From contig JAJQGO010000026.1 of the NCBI GenBank assembly GCA_021200415.1, positions 80,436 to 144,435 of the forward strand: a DNA stretch of 64,000 nt. The letters run 5' to 3'. The notes beneath the pieces were generated by a model. The model did no database searches. It saw nothing but the letters and a program-made list of their open reading frames with translations, and was not told where the DNA came from. The position numbers and the translations under genes are program-made. Shown piece after piece: positions 16,863 through 25,169 of this stretch. Source of the DNA: Ruminococcus sp. GTDB lineage: Bacteria > Bacillota > Clostridia > Oscillospirales > Ruminococcaceae. The number at the start of each line of letters is the position of its first letter. The stretch's first letter is position 1.

Positions 16863-18635
16863 TTAGCCAACAACCATGTCTGTTCCTGTAATTGTGAAGC
16901 TTACCTCAAAGCTGTCCGTGGGCATTTCGTATTCCATTTCCGATGTGTCCGTATTGTAAATGTTGACAATTTCAATATACAGATTTCCCGCGTCATCCGT
17001 GGAAACTATAGGATTCTTTACGGCATATTCCGTATCGTCACAGTAAAGAACAACATCCTTGATTCCCATTGTGCTGTAGTACGGGAAATCCGTGCTGATA
17101 AAGAGCATATTCAGACCCTCGCTGTCCTGTGAGAAATCATAGCCTGAAACTCCGACAGTATATGTTCCGTCACCTGTAATTGTCGCGTCCTCAAAGACAG
17201 CTCCCGTATCAATTATTTCATCGTCCTCGCCCCACTTGATAAGGGTGTTGAACCACTCGGAATCTGCTCCGTATGTGCCGTCCGTATAGGAATTTCTGAA
17301 TGTGTAAGCCTGTGTCTGAATGCCTATATACGCATGAACCTCCGACTGCGTTTCGGTTTTCTGAGTTACCGTCATGCTCATGCCGACCTCAGGATTCTTA
17401 TCCCTTACGGCTGTAACAATTGCCTCAATAATTTCCGGCTGCGTCTGCTCGTATGTGCTTCTGTTGAACAAGCCAAAGCCGAAATTTCCGTTATATCCGT
17501 TATCCCAGTAAACGGGAACGATTCCCATTGAAGCCGCCGTACCTGCCACAAATCCGTCATAGTAAACGCGGTTCAGGGTGATTTCATCTATAATGCCCGA
17601 ATTGGCGGACGACTTGTCAATACAGCCATATTCGCCGATAACCACCGGTATTCCCTGATCAACGTACTGCGTTTTGAGCTTCTGGAGCTGCTCCTCGACG
17701 TATTCCTCTTCGCCCCATGAAGCCTTTGCGTTCGGGCTTGCCTGATTAACTTCAACAATCTGCTGACCCATATCGCCCCAGAGGTACGTTCTTGTATCCT
17801 CCTGTCCTGCATAGTCCCAAGGGTCGTAGCAGTGAACCGAGAGAAGGAGTCGGTTTTCGTCTGCGGAATTGCCCTCATCTGTCGGCATTTCGAATCCGTA
17901 ATCACCGCAGGTGTAGTTAATATCGGTATTCCAGCCCGGAACCATAAGCCAGCGGTGAGTGTTGTTTGAGCCTGTTTCACGTACCGTATCAACGAAAATC
18001 TGATTATACTCAACAAGGTTTGCGTACATTTCCTCCGGCGGATCGCTGTATTCGCCGTTGAACACCTCGTTCATTGACTCGAAAATCAGATGCTCGTCAT
18101 AATCGGCAAAGCGTTCGGCAATCTGCCTCCAGACGGCTTCGTATTTCTCCTTGATTGTATCCTGATCATCGCCGTTTACGAGAAGCCAGCCGCCCTCAAC
18201 GGAATTATATCCATCGCCGTGGATATTGATAATAACGTACATATCATTATTGTAGCAGTAGTTTACGACCTCTTCGATTCTGTCAAGCCATTCCTCATCA
18301 ATCGTGTAGTCGTTAGCGTCGTCGATTTTGCTGAGGTACGACACGGGAACTCTCACGGTATTGAATCCCGCTTCGGCAACCGCGTCAATCATTTCCTGAC
18401 TTGCCTCTGGGTTGCCCCACGCCGTTTCGATTGGAGTACCGCCGCTGTTAGCCTCAAGGGTGTTTCCGAGATTCCAGCCTGCGCCCATATCGGCTGCAAT
18501 ATCCGCCACAGAAACGGTGAAATTTCCGTCATTCTTCTCTTCGCTCTCGCTGTCCTTTGAACCGCAGCCGACAAACGCCGAAAGCGTCAGCGCCGCTGAG
18601 CAAAGCAGAGAGAGTATTTTTTTGGTTTTGCTCAT
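16863..18635 (-). CDS. GH5 endoglucanase-type lipoprotein with C-terminal module
   Basis: A 590-residue secreted glycoside hydrolase of family 5, expected to cut beta-1,4-glucan or a related beta-glycan at the cell surface. A signal peptide ends in a lipobox-like SAFVGC near residue 24, followed by an acidic linker, so the enzyme is probably a lipoprotein. The catalytic domain (about 45-400) shows AAGFNTVRVPVSY, the acid/base Glu in ESMNEVFNG and the nucleophile Glu in IPVVIGEYGC. A further 170-residue beta-rich region (about 420-590) looks like a carbohydrate-binding module of unassigned family. No dockerin is present, so it is not cellulosomal. The ATG at 18635 has CAGGAGGA upstream, and a strong promoter lies at 18716-18744. 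Substrate specificity is inferred. Confidence 0.88.
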   Translation of the reverse strand: MSKTKKILSLLCSAALTLSAFVGCGSKDSESEEKNDGNFTVSVADIAADMGAGWNLGNTLEANSGGTPIETAWGNPEASQEMIDAVAEAGFNTVRVPVSYLSKIDDANDYTIDEEWLDRIEEVVNYCYNNDMYVIINIHGDGYNSVEGGWLLVNGDDQDTIKEKYEAVWRQIAERFADYDEHLIFESMNEVFNGEYSDPPEEMYANLVEYNQIFVDTVRETGSNNTHRWLMVPGWNTDINYTCGDYGFEMPTDEGNSADENRLLLSVHCYDPWDYAGQEDTRTYLWGDMGQQIVEVNQASPNAKASWGEEEYVEEQLQKLKTQYVDQGIPVVIGEYGCIDKSSANSGIIDEITLNRVYYDGFVAGTAASMGIVPVYWDNGYNGNFGFGLFNRSTYEQTQPEIIEAIVTAVRDKNPEVGMSMTVTQKTETQSEVHAYIGIQTQAYTFRNSYTDGTYGADSEWFNTLIKWGEDDEIIDTGAVFEDATITGDGTYTVGVSGYDFSQDSEGLNMLFISTDFPYYSTMGIKDVVLYCDDTEYAVKNPIVSTDDAGNLYIEIVNIYNTDTSEMEYEMPTDSFEVSFTITGTDMVVG

Positions 18636-18662
18636 TAAATTTTCCTCCTGTATAAATCTCTG

Positions 18663-18680
18663 TAGGCAGCACCGCGCAAA
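18663..18680. repeat. Solo end related to the MITE terminal repeat
   Basis: TAGGCAGCACCGCGCAAA matches the MITE end TAGGCAACACCGCACAAA at 16 of 18 bases, but no matching second end is seen. It lies in the leader of the GH5 gene. Confidence 0.45.
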
Positions 18681-18715
18681 CCTATTTCCGCGGTATACAG
18701 AGAGTTGTTTATTCC

Positions 18716-18744
18716 ATTATAACAATTTTCGCATCAATAGTCAA
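18716..18744 (-). promoter_or_regulatory. Promoter of the GH5 gene
   Basis: On the minus strand TTGACT (18739-18744), 17 bases, TATAAT (18716-18721), giving an mRNA leader of about 70 bases. Confidence 0.75.
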
Positions 18745-18825
18745 TGATAATTTGCACATTTTGAAAAGGCTTTGTACACTTTTGCCTAAAACTTCACAAT
18801 CGGCAGGATTTTTTCTGTTTTTCCC

Positions 18826-18854
18826 TTGACATTTCAAATTCCCTGTGGTATAAT
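18826..18854 (+). promoter_or_regulatory. Consensus promoter of tRNA-Leu
   Basis: Perfect TTGACA (18826-18831), 17 bases ending TGTGG, perfect TATAAT (18849-18854); 23 bp before the tRNA 5' end. Confidence 0.9.
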
Positions 18855-18877
18855 ATATAGCGTTGACTAATCAGCTT

Positions 18878-18964
18878 GCGGATATGGCGGAATAGGCAGA
18901 CGCGCTGGCTTCAGGTGCCAGTCGGGGCAACTCGGTGCAGGTTCAACTCCTGTTATCCGCACCA
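18878..18964 (+). tRNA. tRNA-Leu (anticodon CAG)
   Basis: A class II tRNA with a long variable arm. The acceptor stem GCGGATA pairs with TATCCGC, the anticodon stem CTGGC pairs with GCCAG around the loop TTCAGGT, and the T arm contains GGTTCAACTCC. CCA is encoded in the DNA. It reads CUG codons. Confidence 0.93.
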
Positions 18965-19007
18965 TTTTTTTCATAATAAACTCCTTCCTAATTTATTTCT
19001 ACTAAAA

Positions 19008-19050
19008 CACTCCACCCTTTGGTTCTGAACCGGAGGGTGGAGTGCTTTTT
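19008..19050 (+). terminator. Terminator after tRNA-Leu
   Basis: CACTCCACCCT and AGGGTGGAGTG form an 11-bp stem, followed by CTTTTT. Confidence 0.85.
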
Positions 19051-19053
19051 CTT

Positions 19054-19090
19054 TGCAAAACACAAAACCGAACGGTTCTTCCGTTCGGTT
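19054..19090 (-). terminator. Terminator after tRNA-Arg
   Basis: On the minus strand AACCGAACGG, short loop, CCGTTCGGTT, then TTGTGTTTTG. It faces the tRNA-Leu terminator. Confidence 0.75.
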
Positions 19091-19101
19091 TGGTGGGGAT
19101 T

Positions 19102-19176
19102 TGGTGCGCCTGAATGGGATCGAACCATCGCGCATGGCGTCGGAGGCCATTGCTCTATCCGCTGAGCTACAGGCGC
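19102..19176 (-). tRNA. tRNA-Arg (anticodon CCG)
   Basis: On the minus strand the acceptor stem GCGCCTG pairs with CAGGCGC; D arm TAGCTCAGCGGATAGAGCA; anticodon stem ATGGC/GCCAT around the loop CTCCGAC; T arm GGTTCGATCCC; encoded CCA. It reads CGG codons. Confidence 0.93.
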
Positions 19177-19297
19177 ATTTCTGATGCTTCGCATGATTCA
19201 TTGTGCAGAACCGCAAAAAAATGCCCGTCGGGCGGCACGGAAAATTGTGACAATTTCATCATGTGAAAGCACATTGATTTTATTATACCAAAAACTC

Positions 19298-19326
19298 TTG
19301 AAATTTGCAAGCCCCTGTGATATAAT
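19298..19326 (+). promoter_or_regulatory. Promoter of the permuted NlpC/P60-like gene
   Basis: TTGAAA (19298-19303), 17 bases ending TGTGA, TATAAT (19321-19326). Confidence 0.8.
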
Positions 19327-19368
19327 ATTTTTTGATAACAATCTTCATCATTTAAGGGGAGAAATTTT

Positions 19369-19929
19369 TTGGACGATTTTATTTATCTGATCATTGCGCA
19401 GACAGGTACACGGCCTGCAAGATTCTTTAAATTTATCACTAAAAAACCGTACAATCATGTTTCATTATCCAGGGATATAAATCTTTCGGAGATGTACAGC
19501 TTCTGCCGTACATACCGTCCGTTCCCGATTCCCGCCACGTTTAACAAGGAGATAGTCGGTAAGGGAACCTTGGGGCAGTTCAACAGTATACCGTGTGAAA
19601 TCTATCAGATTCCTGTTACACATAGGCAAAAAAGAACATATGAACACATCATTCACCATTTCAGCAAGAACAGAAAGGTCTACTCCTATAATATTCTCGG
19701 TCTTTTGGCAGTCTACCTCAACATCGAGTGGAACAGGAAAAAGAATTTCCTCTGCTCACAGTTTGTCGCATACACCATGCTCAAAATGGGGATTCCGCTG
19801 AAAAAGCCCTTCTGCCTCTATACGCCCGACGATTTCAGAAACTTCCCCGGGGCGGCTCTGGTTTATCAGGGCGAGCTTAATAATTTCTACTACAATATGC
19901 ACGCAAATTTAATCGAGCAGAGATATTAG
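19369..19929 (+). CDS. YiiX/YebB-like permuted NlpC/P60 protein
   Basis: A 186-residue soluble protein. It resembles the permuted papain-fold (YiiX/YebB-like) branch of the NlpC/P60 superfamily: an early His in KKPYNHVSLS and a later Cys in NFLCSQFVAYTM, the order opposite to classical NlpC/P60 enzymes. Such proteins are thought to be amidases or acyl-group hydrolases; no substrate can be inferred. No signal peptide is seen. The start is a TTG at 19369, supported by GGGGAG about seven bases upstream and a strong promoter 43 bp away. Its 3' end overlaps the convergent small gene by 21 bp, with no terminator between them. Confidence 0.7.
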   Translation: MDDFIYLIIAQTGTRPARFFKFITKKPYNHVSLSRDINLSEMYSFCRTYRPFPIPATFNKEIVGKGTLGQFNSIPCEIYQIPVTHRQKRTYEHIIHHFSKNRKVYSYNILGLLAVYLNIEWNRKKNFLCSQFVAYTMLKMGIPLKKPFCLYTPDDFRNFPGAALVYQGELNNFYYNMHANLIEQRY

Positions 19930-20208
19930 CACACCATAGAGCTTCACCTCATCGGGAGCTGTCATGTAGAGTATATAATATAATCTGCTCTCCGGCATTA
20001 TGCTCTCAATGCTGAATTCATATGTTTCCTCAAGTATCTTCATTTCAACTGTTTCATTCCTCAACGTCAGGCTTGCGGGGCTTATCTTTTCCGTGGTAAG
20101 CTTGTTGTAGGAATTTGCGTATGACATCAAAAACATCCATAATCCTGTAGCCAGCAGAAGGTATAACAGCACCGCCCTGACTACAGCTTTTTTCTTATTC
20201 CTTTTCAT
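19909..20208 (-). CDS. Small membrane protein downstream of spoIIP
   Basis: A 99-residue protein with a basic N-terminus and one membrane helix (about residues 11-31), followed by an extracytoplasmic part. No family recognised. AAAGGAG lies before the ATG at 20208, which is 15 bp after the spoIIP stop, so the two genes are cotranscribed. The last 21 bp overlap the end of the opposite gene. A link to sporulation or cell wall remodelling is only suggested by position. Confidence 0.65.
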   Translation of the reverse strand: MKRNKKKAVVRAVLLYLLLATGLWMFLMSYANSYNKLTTEKISPASLTLRNETVEMKILEETYEFSIESIMPESRLYYILYMTAPDEVKLYGVLISLLD

Positions 20209-20223
20209 TTTTCTCCTTTCCCG

Positions 20224-21399
20224 TTACATAAGGGATTTAAGCAGCCTTGCAAGGGAGGCTCCTATAAGCTCCCCCGAATACTGAACCTGTTCCAGTGTGT
20301 TGCCGTGCGAGCCTACCTCAATCAGCAGACTTCCCGTTGTCAGATCTTGATTATACTTCCTGTAATCGAACAAAATCGGTCGGGTAAATCCCGGATAATC
20401 CCCCTCCAGCTGCTGCTGAAGGCTTGAAGCAAATCTGAAATTCTTCATATAGTTCGGCATATCCAGCGTTCCGTCGTCACAGCCGGATATTATCATGACC
20501 TGCGCTGCCTCCCTGCCGTTTATCTCAACAACAGGCTGATACGCTCCGCTGTCGTTCTGTATTGCGTCACGGTGTATATCAAGCACAACCTTAATTGTCG
20601 GGTACTGCTCAAGAATTTCCGTAACCGTTTCTCTGCTTCTCGCGTATGAGCCGTTATACGAGGGATAGTCATGTATATCCGTTGCGTGAATAACGCCGAT
20701 TCCCTCCGCCTCAAGCTGCTCGCAGATTGCATTCCCCACCATTACCATATTTTTCGTTTCATCGGTTGTGCGGTAGTTGAAATTTGCGTCAAAGAAATCC
20801 CGCACATATGGTTCAAAGCTTTCCGTGGTATGGGTGTGATATATGAGAACCTGCGGTTCGTCCGTGTCGGTTATGGTAAAATCGGGGAGATACTTGCTCT
20901 CCGCCAAAAGCGTTTCATTCGAAACGGATGTCTTATTATTGACCTGTCCGCAGCCCTCAAGGTCGAAGTAGGTTGTTCCGCTGAATTTTCCATAGGTGGT
21001 GCGTATAATGCTGCCTCCCTGAGTCCACTCGTCCTCCGTGGGATACGGCTTCGGCCCGGGATCATCCGAAACTGCGTCAAGGGGATTTTCCGAGCCGGAT
21101 ATTACGGCTTCATCGTATTCCTCCTCGGCATATCCGTATCCCTCCGAAAGAATATACTCCTCATTTATAACGTCCTCGGCGTCCTCGGGAATTTCCATGC
21201 TGTAATAGGACTGACTGTCCTGAACATTCAGATTGCCCTCGAGCTGATTTGTCTTGCCGAGATTCACGCTTCCCGCCTTCCTGAAAAAAGCTCCTATATC
21301 CGATGCGCTGCTCATGAGAGCTGCCGCCGCAAGGGGGAGCGTAAGCAGCGTGCAGCACTTTATTATGCTCAGGATTTTCCTTTTCTTATGCCTTGTCAT
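20224..21399 (-). CDS. spoIIP: Stage II sporulation protein P (peptidoglycan amidase/endopeptidase)
   Basis: SpoIIP cleaves peptidoglycan during engulfment, together with SpoIID and SpoIIM. The 391-residue protein has an N-terminal membrane anchor (residues 12-31), a long low-complexity acidic region (about 60-130) and a C-terminal SpoIIP domain with the family motifs VLIYHTHTTESF, VVLDIHRDA and LLIEVGSHGNTLEQ, which carry the predicted zinc-binding His and Glu. AGGTGAGC precedes the ATG at 21399. A gene for a small membrane protein follows. SpoIIP homologues also survive in lineages that rarely sporulate, so its presence alone does not prove sporulation. Confidence 0.9.
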   Translation of the reverse strand: MTRHKKRKILSIIKCCTLLTLPLAAAALMSSASDIGAFFRKAGSVNLGKTNQLEGNLNVQDSQSYYSMEIPEDAEDVINEEYILSEGYGYAEEEYDEAVISGSENPLDAVSDDPGPKPYPTEDEWTQGGSIIRTTYGKFSGTTYFDLEGCGQVNNKTSVSNETLLAESKYLPDFTITDTDEPQVLIYHTHTTESFEPYVRDFFDANFNYRTTDETKNMVMVGNAICEQLEAEGIGVIHATDIHDYPSYNGSYARSRETVTEILEQYPTIKVVLDIHRDAIQNDSGAYQPVVEINGREAAQVMIISGCDDGTLDMPNYMKNFRFASSLQQQLEGDYPGFTRPILFDYRKYNQDLTTGSLLIEVGSHGNTLEQVQYSGELIGASLARLLKSLM

Positions 21400-21549
21400 A
21401 AGCTCACCTCGTTAATACTTGTGCTACCTTAATTATACTCACCTTTTTCCGAAATTATGTGATTGTATAATTGCGCTGTTTCCCATGCATTTTATTTTTA
21501 CCGCGCTCATATTCTATTATTACCCATTTTTTTCACGGAGATGATAATA

Positions 21550-22434
21550 ATGTATGAATGCTGCAGCGCAAAACGCTTCCTTCGCCTCGTTATGCTCGAT
21601 ATGATAATTTTCAGTATCATTTTCGTACTGTTTTTCATCGGGAAAGCTATCGTCTATTCCGCGGCGGGCAGGGATAATGATGAGGATAAAATATTTCTTC
21701 CGGTTATAATGTACCACAGCATACGCAGCGGAACTCCGCAGGAATATGCCGTTACGCCGGAACAGGTCGAGGCGGATCTGGCATACCTGAAAAGCGGCGG
21801 CTTCACCTCCGTTTCCGCGCAGGAGCTTGTTGACTACGTTTACAACGGCGGCTCTCTTCCGGAAAATCCCGTGCTTATTACTCTTGACGACGGCTTCTAT
21901 AACAATCTCTGCTATCTCGTCCCCCTCCTTGAAAAATATGATATGAACGCAGTTGTTTCAGTTGTGGGGAGCTACACAGACAATAACGCTGCCGCCGACC
22001 CTCACGTTCCCGAATATTCGTACCTGACGTGGGAGGATATAAACGAGCTTCTTGCCTCGGGACGAATCGAAATCGGCAGCCATACATATAATATGCATTC
22101 TGACACCTCCGCTCGCCGTGGGTGTGGCATCAATGACGGCGAAACGAATGAGGAATACGCCGAAATTCTCAATGAGGATATTTCACTGCTCCAATCGGAA
22201 ATGTGCCTGTACACGGGGTCTGTTCCCTTTGTATTCGCCTATCCCTATGGAATCGTCAGCCGTGAAAGCCTTCCCGTGCTGAGGGAAAACGGATTTCTCA
22301 TAACCCTGACCTGCCGTGAAATTCCGAACTACATAACCCGTGACGCCGACTGCCTTTTCGGCTTGGGAAGATACAACCGCAGTGGTCTTTACTCAACTGA
22401 GGAGTATATGCAAAAGCTGCTCGAAGGGAGATAA
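21550..22434 (+). CDS. Polysaccharide deacetylase (CE4/NodB)
   Basis: A 294-residue membrane-anchored or secreted CE4 enzyme that removes N- or O-acetyl groups from polymers such as peptidoglycan or xylan. The N-terminal hydrophobic segment (about 17-37) is a signal anchor. The NodB domain shows VIMYHSI, the DD pair in LITLDDGFYNN, the metal-binding GSHTYNMHS and VFAYPYG. The start at 21550 lies nine bases after ACGGAG. It diverges from spoIIP; overlapping TATAAT boxes lie between them. A DUF2752 gene follows by 9 bp. The substrate is not decided by the sequence. Confidence 0.87.
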   Translation: MYECCSAKRFLRLVMLDMIIFSIIFVLFFIGKAIVYSAAGRDNDEDKIFLPVIMYHSIRSGTPQEYAVTPEQVEADLAYLKSGGFTSVSAQELVDYVYNGGSLPENPVLITLDDGFYNNLCYLVPLLEKYDMNAVVSVVGSYTDNNAAADPHVPEYSYLTWEDINELLASGRIEIGSHTYNMHSDTSARRGCGINDGETNEEYAEILNEDISLLQSEMCLYTGSVPFVFAYPYGIVSRESLPVLRENGFLITLTCREIPNYITRDADCLFGLGRYNRSGLYSTEEYMQKLLEGR

Positions 22435-22443
22435 AAAATAACA

Positions 22444-22860
22444 ATGAACATTACACAGCTCCGCCGCCGCAAAAGCCTGATTATAGCGCTTCTTCCCCTT
22501 GTGGCAATTCCGCTTGCCTACCTTGCGGCTTACATCTATTTCCGTTACGTCAAAATATATATAATGCCCTGTCCCGTGAGAGGCTTTCTCCATATCTACT
22601 GTGCCGGCTGCGGAGCTACACGCTGCGTTTACGCCCTCCTTCGGGGAGATTTCCTTTCGGCTATTCGCTGCAATGCCGTTGTGGTGGGACTGATTTTCCT
22701 CCTCGTGCTGTATTATATCGAGAATCTTCTTGCTCTTTTCGGGAAAAGGGTAAAAATAATTCCCCGAAGCAATGCATTTTTTTACATTGCCGCGGGGATA
22801 GCTGCCGTATATTTTATTCTCAGGAATTTCTTTCCCATTCTTGCTCCTATAAATTTATAG
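22444..22860 (+). CDS. DUF2752 membrane protein
   Basis: A 138-residue protein with three to four membrane helices and the DUF2752 hallmark: a CP pair (MPCPVRGF) followed by YCAGCGATRCVYALLRGDFLSA. The function of the family is unknown. The ribosome site is weak (GGAG about 13 bases upstream). It is cotranscribed with the deacetylase and converges with the DUF4190 gene, ending only 6 bp from it. Confidence 0.8.
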   Translation: MNITQLRRRKSLIIALLPLVAIPLAYLAAYIYFRYVKIYIMPCPVRGFLHIYCAGCGATRCVYALLRGDFLSAIRCNAVVVGLIFLLVLYYIENLLALFGKRVKIIPRSNAFFYIAAGIAAVYFILRNFFPILAPINL

Positions 22861-22866
22861 GCAGCA

Positions 22867-23376
22867 CTATATTATTGAATCCTCCGAAGCTACTTCATTG
22901 TACCCATCAATAAAATCGTCAAAGAATTCGTTGAAGCTCTCATATCCGTATGATTTCCAGAAGGCTTCGTATTCATCATCGTTGTATTTTTCGAGATAAT
23001 CGGGAAGCTCGCCTGTTTCCTGATATTCCTCTATTACCGTATCAGCCTCGCCCACAAAGGTTATATAGTCGCCGTACACCTGCTTTATCGTCGGGCCGTA
23101 GAGGACGGTATACGCAAGGGTGAATATAAGTGAAATCGCCGCAAGCACGATTCCCACGATGGACATGGCTTTTCCGCCGCGGTGCTTTGCAAGTGAGATT
23201 ATGCCGAAAATCAGCGCAAGAGGAGCTGCGATAAAGCCCAGTCCGCAGCAGCAGCATACGACGCTTACGATGCCAAGCACCAGCGCTGCTATAGCGAAGC
23301 CCTTTTTGCCGCTTTTTTTATCCGGCTCCTCCTCCTGATAGTAAACATTGTTGTCTATATAATAATCATTGCTCAT
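22867..23376 (-). CDS. DUF4190-type membrane protein
   Basis: A 169-residue protein with an acidic N-terminus, two membrane helices (about 26-55 and 65-90) of the DUF4190 type (GFAIAALVLGIVSVV, and AKHRGGKAMSIVGIVL between the helices) and an acidic, Tyr-rich extracytoplasmic end. The function is unknown. A run CCCC of four cysteines lies at the end of helix 1. ACGGAGAA lies before the ATG, within a hairpin leader (23380-23426) that recurs upstream of ytfJ. Confidence 0.75.
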   Translation of the reverse strand: MSNDYYIDNNVYYQEEEPDKKSGKKGFAIAALVLGIVSVVCCCCGLGFIAAPLALIFGIISLAKHRGGKAMSIVGIVLAAISLIFTLAYTVLYGPTIKQVYGDYITFVGEADTVIEEYQETGELPDYLEKYNDDEYEAFWKSYGYESFNEFFDDFIDGYNEVASEDSII

Positions 23377-23379
23377 AAA

Positions 23380-23426
23380 ATTCTCCGTTCTGCCGCCATT
23401 ATCGGGGAAGTCCCCACAGCGGCGAT
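23380..23426 (-). repeat. Intercistronic hairpin/ribosome-site element, copy A
   Basis: On the minus strand GCCGC ... GGGGA/TCCCC ... GCGGC forms a nested hairpin that leads directly into AGAACGGAGAAT and the ATG. Homologous to 26827-26874. Confidence 0.6.
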
Positions 23427-23442
23427 GTGATTTAAAACTGCC

Positions 23443-24390
23443 TTAAACATTTGTTTCCCAGAGCCAGTTGCGAATTTCAAGCTCCTCGAGATTATAGGGC
23501 GTTTTCTGATAAACGCAATAGTTCAGCCAGTTGGCAAACATCAGATTCGCCGTGCATTTCCATGAAAAAACAGGCGTATTTTCGGGGTTGTCCTTCGGGA
23601 AATAATTATACGGTATCTGAATATCAATTCCCTTTTCAAGATCCCTGAAATACTCGTTTGCGATTGTTTCCCTGTCATATTCCGAATGCCCCGTTATGAA
23701 ATACTGTCTGCCGTTGCGGTTGGCGACAATATGAACTCCCGAAATTTCGGACGATGTAAGTATTTCAAGCTGCGGCACCTTCAGAATATCCTCTCGCCTG
23801 ACCTCCGTATTTCTCGAATGGGGAACAAGAAAAATATCGTCAAAGCCTCTTAAAAGAGCGCAGTTTTCAACCTCCGCCCTATGTGGGAAAATTCCGAACA
23901 TTTTTTTCTCAAGGGGATATTTCGGGATTCCGAAGTGATAATAAAGCCCCGCCTGAGCCGCCCAGCATATATGGAGAGTTGAAAATACGTGAGTTTTCGA
24001 CCATTCCATTATCTCGCAGATTTCCTCCCAGTAATCGACATCCTCATATTCAAGCAGCTCCACGGGCGCGCCTGTGATTATCATGCCGTCATAGCGCTTA
24101 TCCTTTATTTTGTCAAATGTTGTATAGAAAGCCTCCAGATGATTCTGCGAGGTGTTTTTTGATACATGGGACGCAACGTGAAGCAGCTCAATATCAACCT
24201 GAAGAGGCGTGTTGCTGAGAAGCCTCAGCAGCTGACTTTCCGTTTCGATTTTTTTAGGCATTATATTTAATATAACAACGCGGAGAGGACGTATATCCTG
24301 ATGCTCAGCTCTCTCGCTGGACATGACAAATATATTTTCTTCTCCAAGGGTTTTGAATGCCGGAAGCTCCGATGAAATTCTGATTGGCAT
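23443..24390 (-). CDS. metA: Homoserine O-acyltransferase MetA, probably acetyl-CoA specific
   Basis: MetA activates homoserine in methionine synthesis. The 315-residue protein matches the family over its full length. The catalytic Cys142 is in HICWAAQAG, and His235 and Glu237 are in GHSEYD. Residue 111 is Glu (GAPVELLEY). In published work on Bacillus MetA, Glu at 111 goes with acetyl-CoA use and Gly with succinyl-CoA, so the product is probably O-acetylhomoserine; that is inference. AAAGGAG precedes the ATG. It follows rluB by 29 bp, and no SAM riboswitch is visible. Confidence 0.92.
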   Translation of the reverse strand: MPIRISSELPAFKTLGEENIFVMSSERAEHQDIRPLRVVILNIMPKKIETESQLLRLLSNTPLQVDIELLHVASHVSKNTSQNHLEAFYTTFDKIKDKRYDGMIITGAPVELLEYEDVDYWEEICEIMEWSKTHVFSTLHICWAAQAGLYYHFGIPKYPLEKKMFGIFPHRAEVENCALLRGFDDIFLVPHSRNTEVRREDILKVPQLEILTSSEISGVHIVANRNGRQYFITGHSEYDRETIANEYFRDLEKGIDIQIPYNYFPKDNPENTPVFSWKCTANLMFANWLNYCVYQKTPYNLEELEIRNWLWETNV

Positions 24391-24419
24391 TTCAAATTAC
24401 TCCTTTCATTTAGACCGCC

Positions 24420-25151
24420 TTAATTTTCCTTACCCATTGCGCTGCGCAGCGCCCTCAGCTCCTCGGAGGTAAGCTCCCTGTACGTTCCCGGCTTGAGCAT
24501 TCCCAGCTTCAGCGGACCTATACTGATCCGGCGCAGACGCGCAACCTCAAGACCAACAGCTTCACACATTTTGCGTATCTGTCTGTTTCTGCCCTCCCTG
24601 ATGGTTATGAGCAGAACAACTCTGCCTGCCTCCTTTTCCTTCACCACCACGCTTGCGGGGAGAGTTTTCCTGCCGTCTATCTCAACTCCCTCGGAAAGCC
24701 TCACAAGCTGCTCGTCGCTTATGTCGGGGCGCACCGTCACACGGTATGTTTTGGAAATATGGCGGCTCGGGTGCATGATATTATTCGCAAATTCGCCGTC
24801 GTTCGTAAACAGAAGCAGACCCTCCGAATTTCTGTCAAGACGTCCCACAGGGTACACACGCTCCTCCACGTCCGTCAGCAGATCCATGACGCATTTTCTG
24901 TCAAGCTCATCCGAAACGGTTGTAACATAGCCACGGGGCTTGTTGAGCATGATGTACACGTAATTCTTTTTCCTCGGAACAGCGATGCGTTCGCCGTCAA
25001 CGGTTATAATATCCTTGAATCCGCACTTGTCGCCCAGCTTGACGCTGCGGCCGTTCAGCCTGACTCTGCCCTGTGTAATCAAAGCCTCCGCCTTTCTGCG
25101 TGAACAGAAGCCTGAATCGGCAATCATCTTTTGAATCCTGATTTTTTCCAC
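24420..25151 (-). CDS. rluB: rRNA pseudouridine synthase (RluB/RsuA family)
   Basis: A 243-residue enzyme that converts uridine to pseudouridine in 23S (or 16S) rRNA. An N-terminal S4 RNA-binding domain (RIQKMIADSGFCSRRKAEALI) is followed by the catalytic domain with the Asp in YPVGRLDRNSEGLLLFTNDG and the usual GRNRQIRKM motif. The start is GTG at 25151, five bases after GGAGG; the ATG overlapping it is out of frame. It lies between the dacF-like gene and metA. RluB is the usual annotation in Firmicutes. Confidence 0.88.
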   Translation of the reverse strand: MEKIRIQKMIADSGFCSRRKAEALITQGRVRLNGRSVKLGDKCGFKDIITVDGERIAVPRKKNYVYIMLNKPRGYVTTVSDELDRKCVMDLLTDVEERVYPVGRLDRNSEGLLLFTNDGEFANNIMHPSRHISKTYRVTVRPDISDEQLVRLSEGVEIDGRKTLPASVVVKEKEAGRVVLLITIREGRNRQIRKMCEAVGLEVARLRRISIGPLKLGMLKPGTYRELTSEELRALRSAMGKEN

Positions 25152-25169
25152 ATTTACCTCCCAAGCGGT

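Noticed and set aside
24391..24419. SAM riboswitch before metA
   Set aside because: The gap to rluB is only 29 bp. The gaps before ung and metF are also too short for one.
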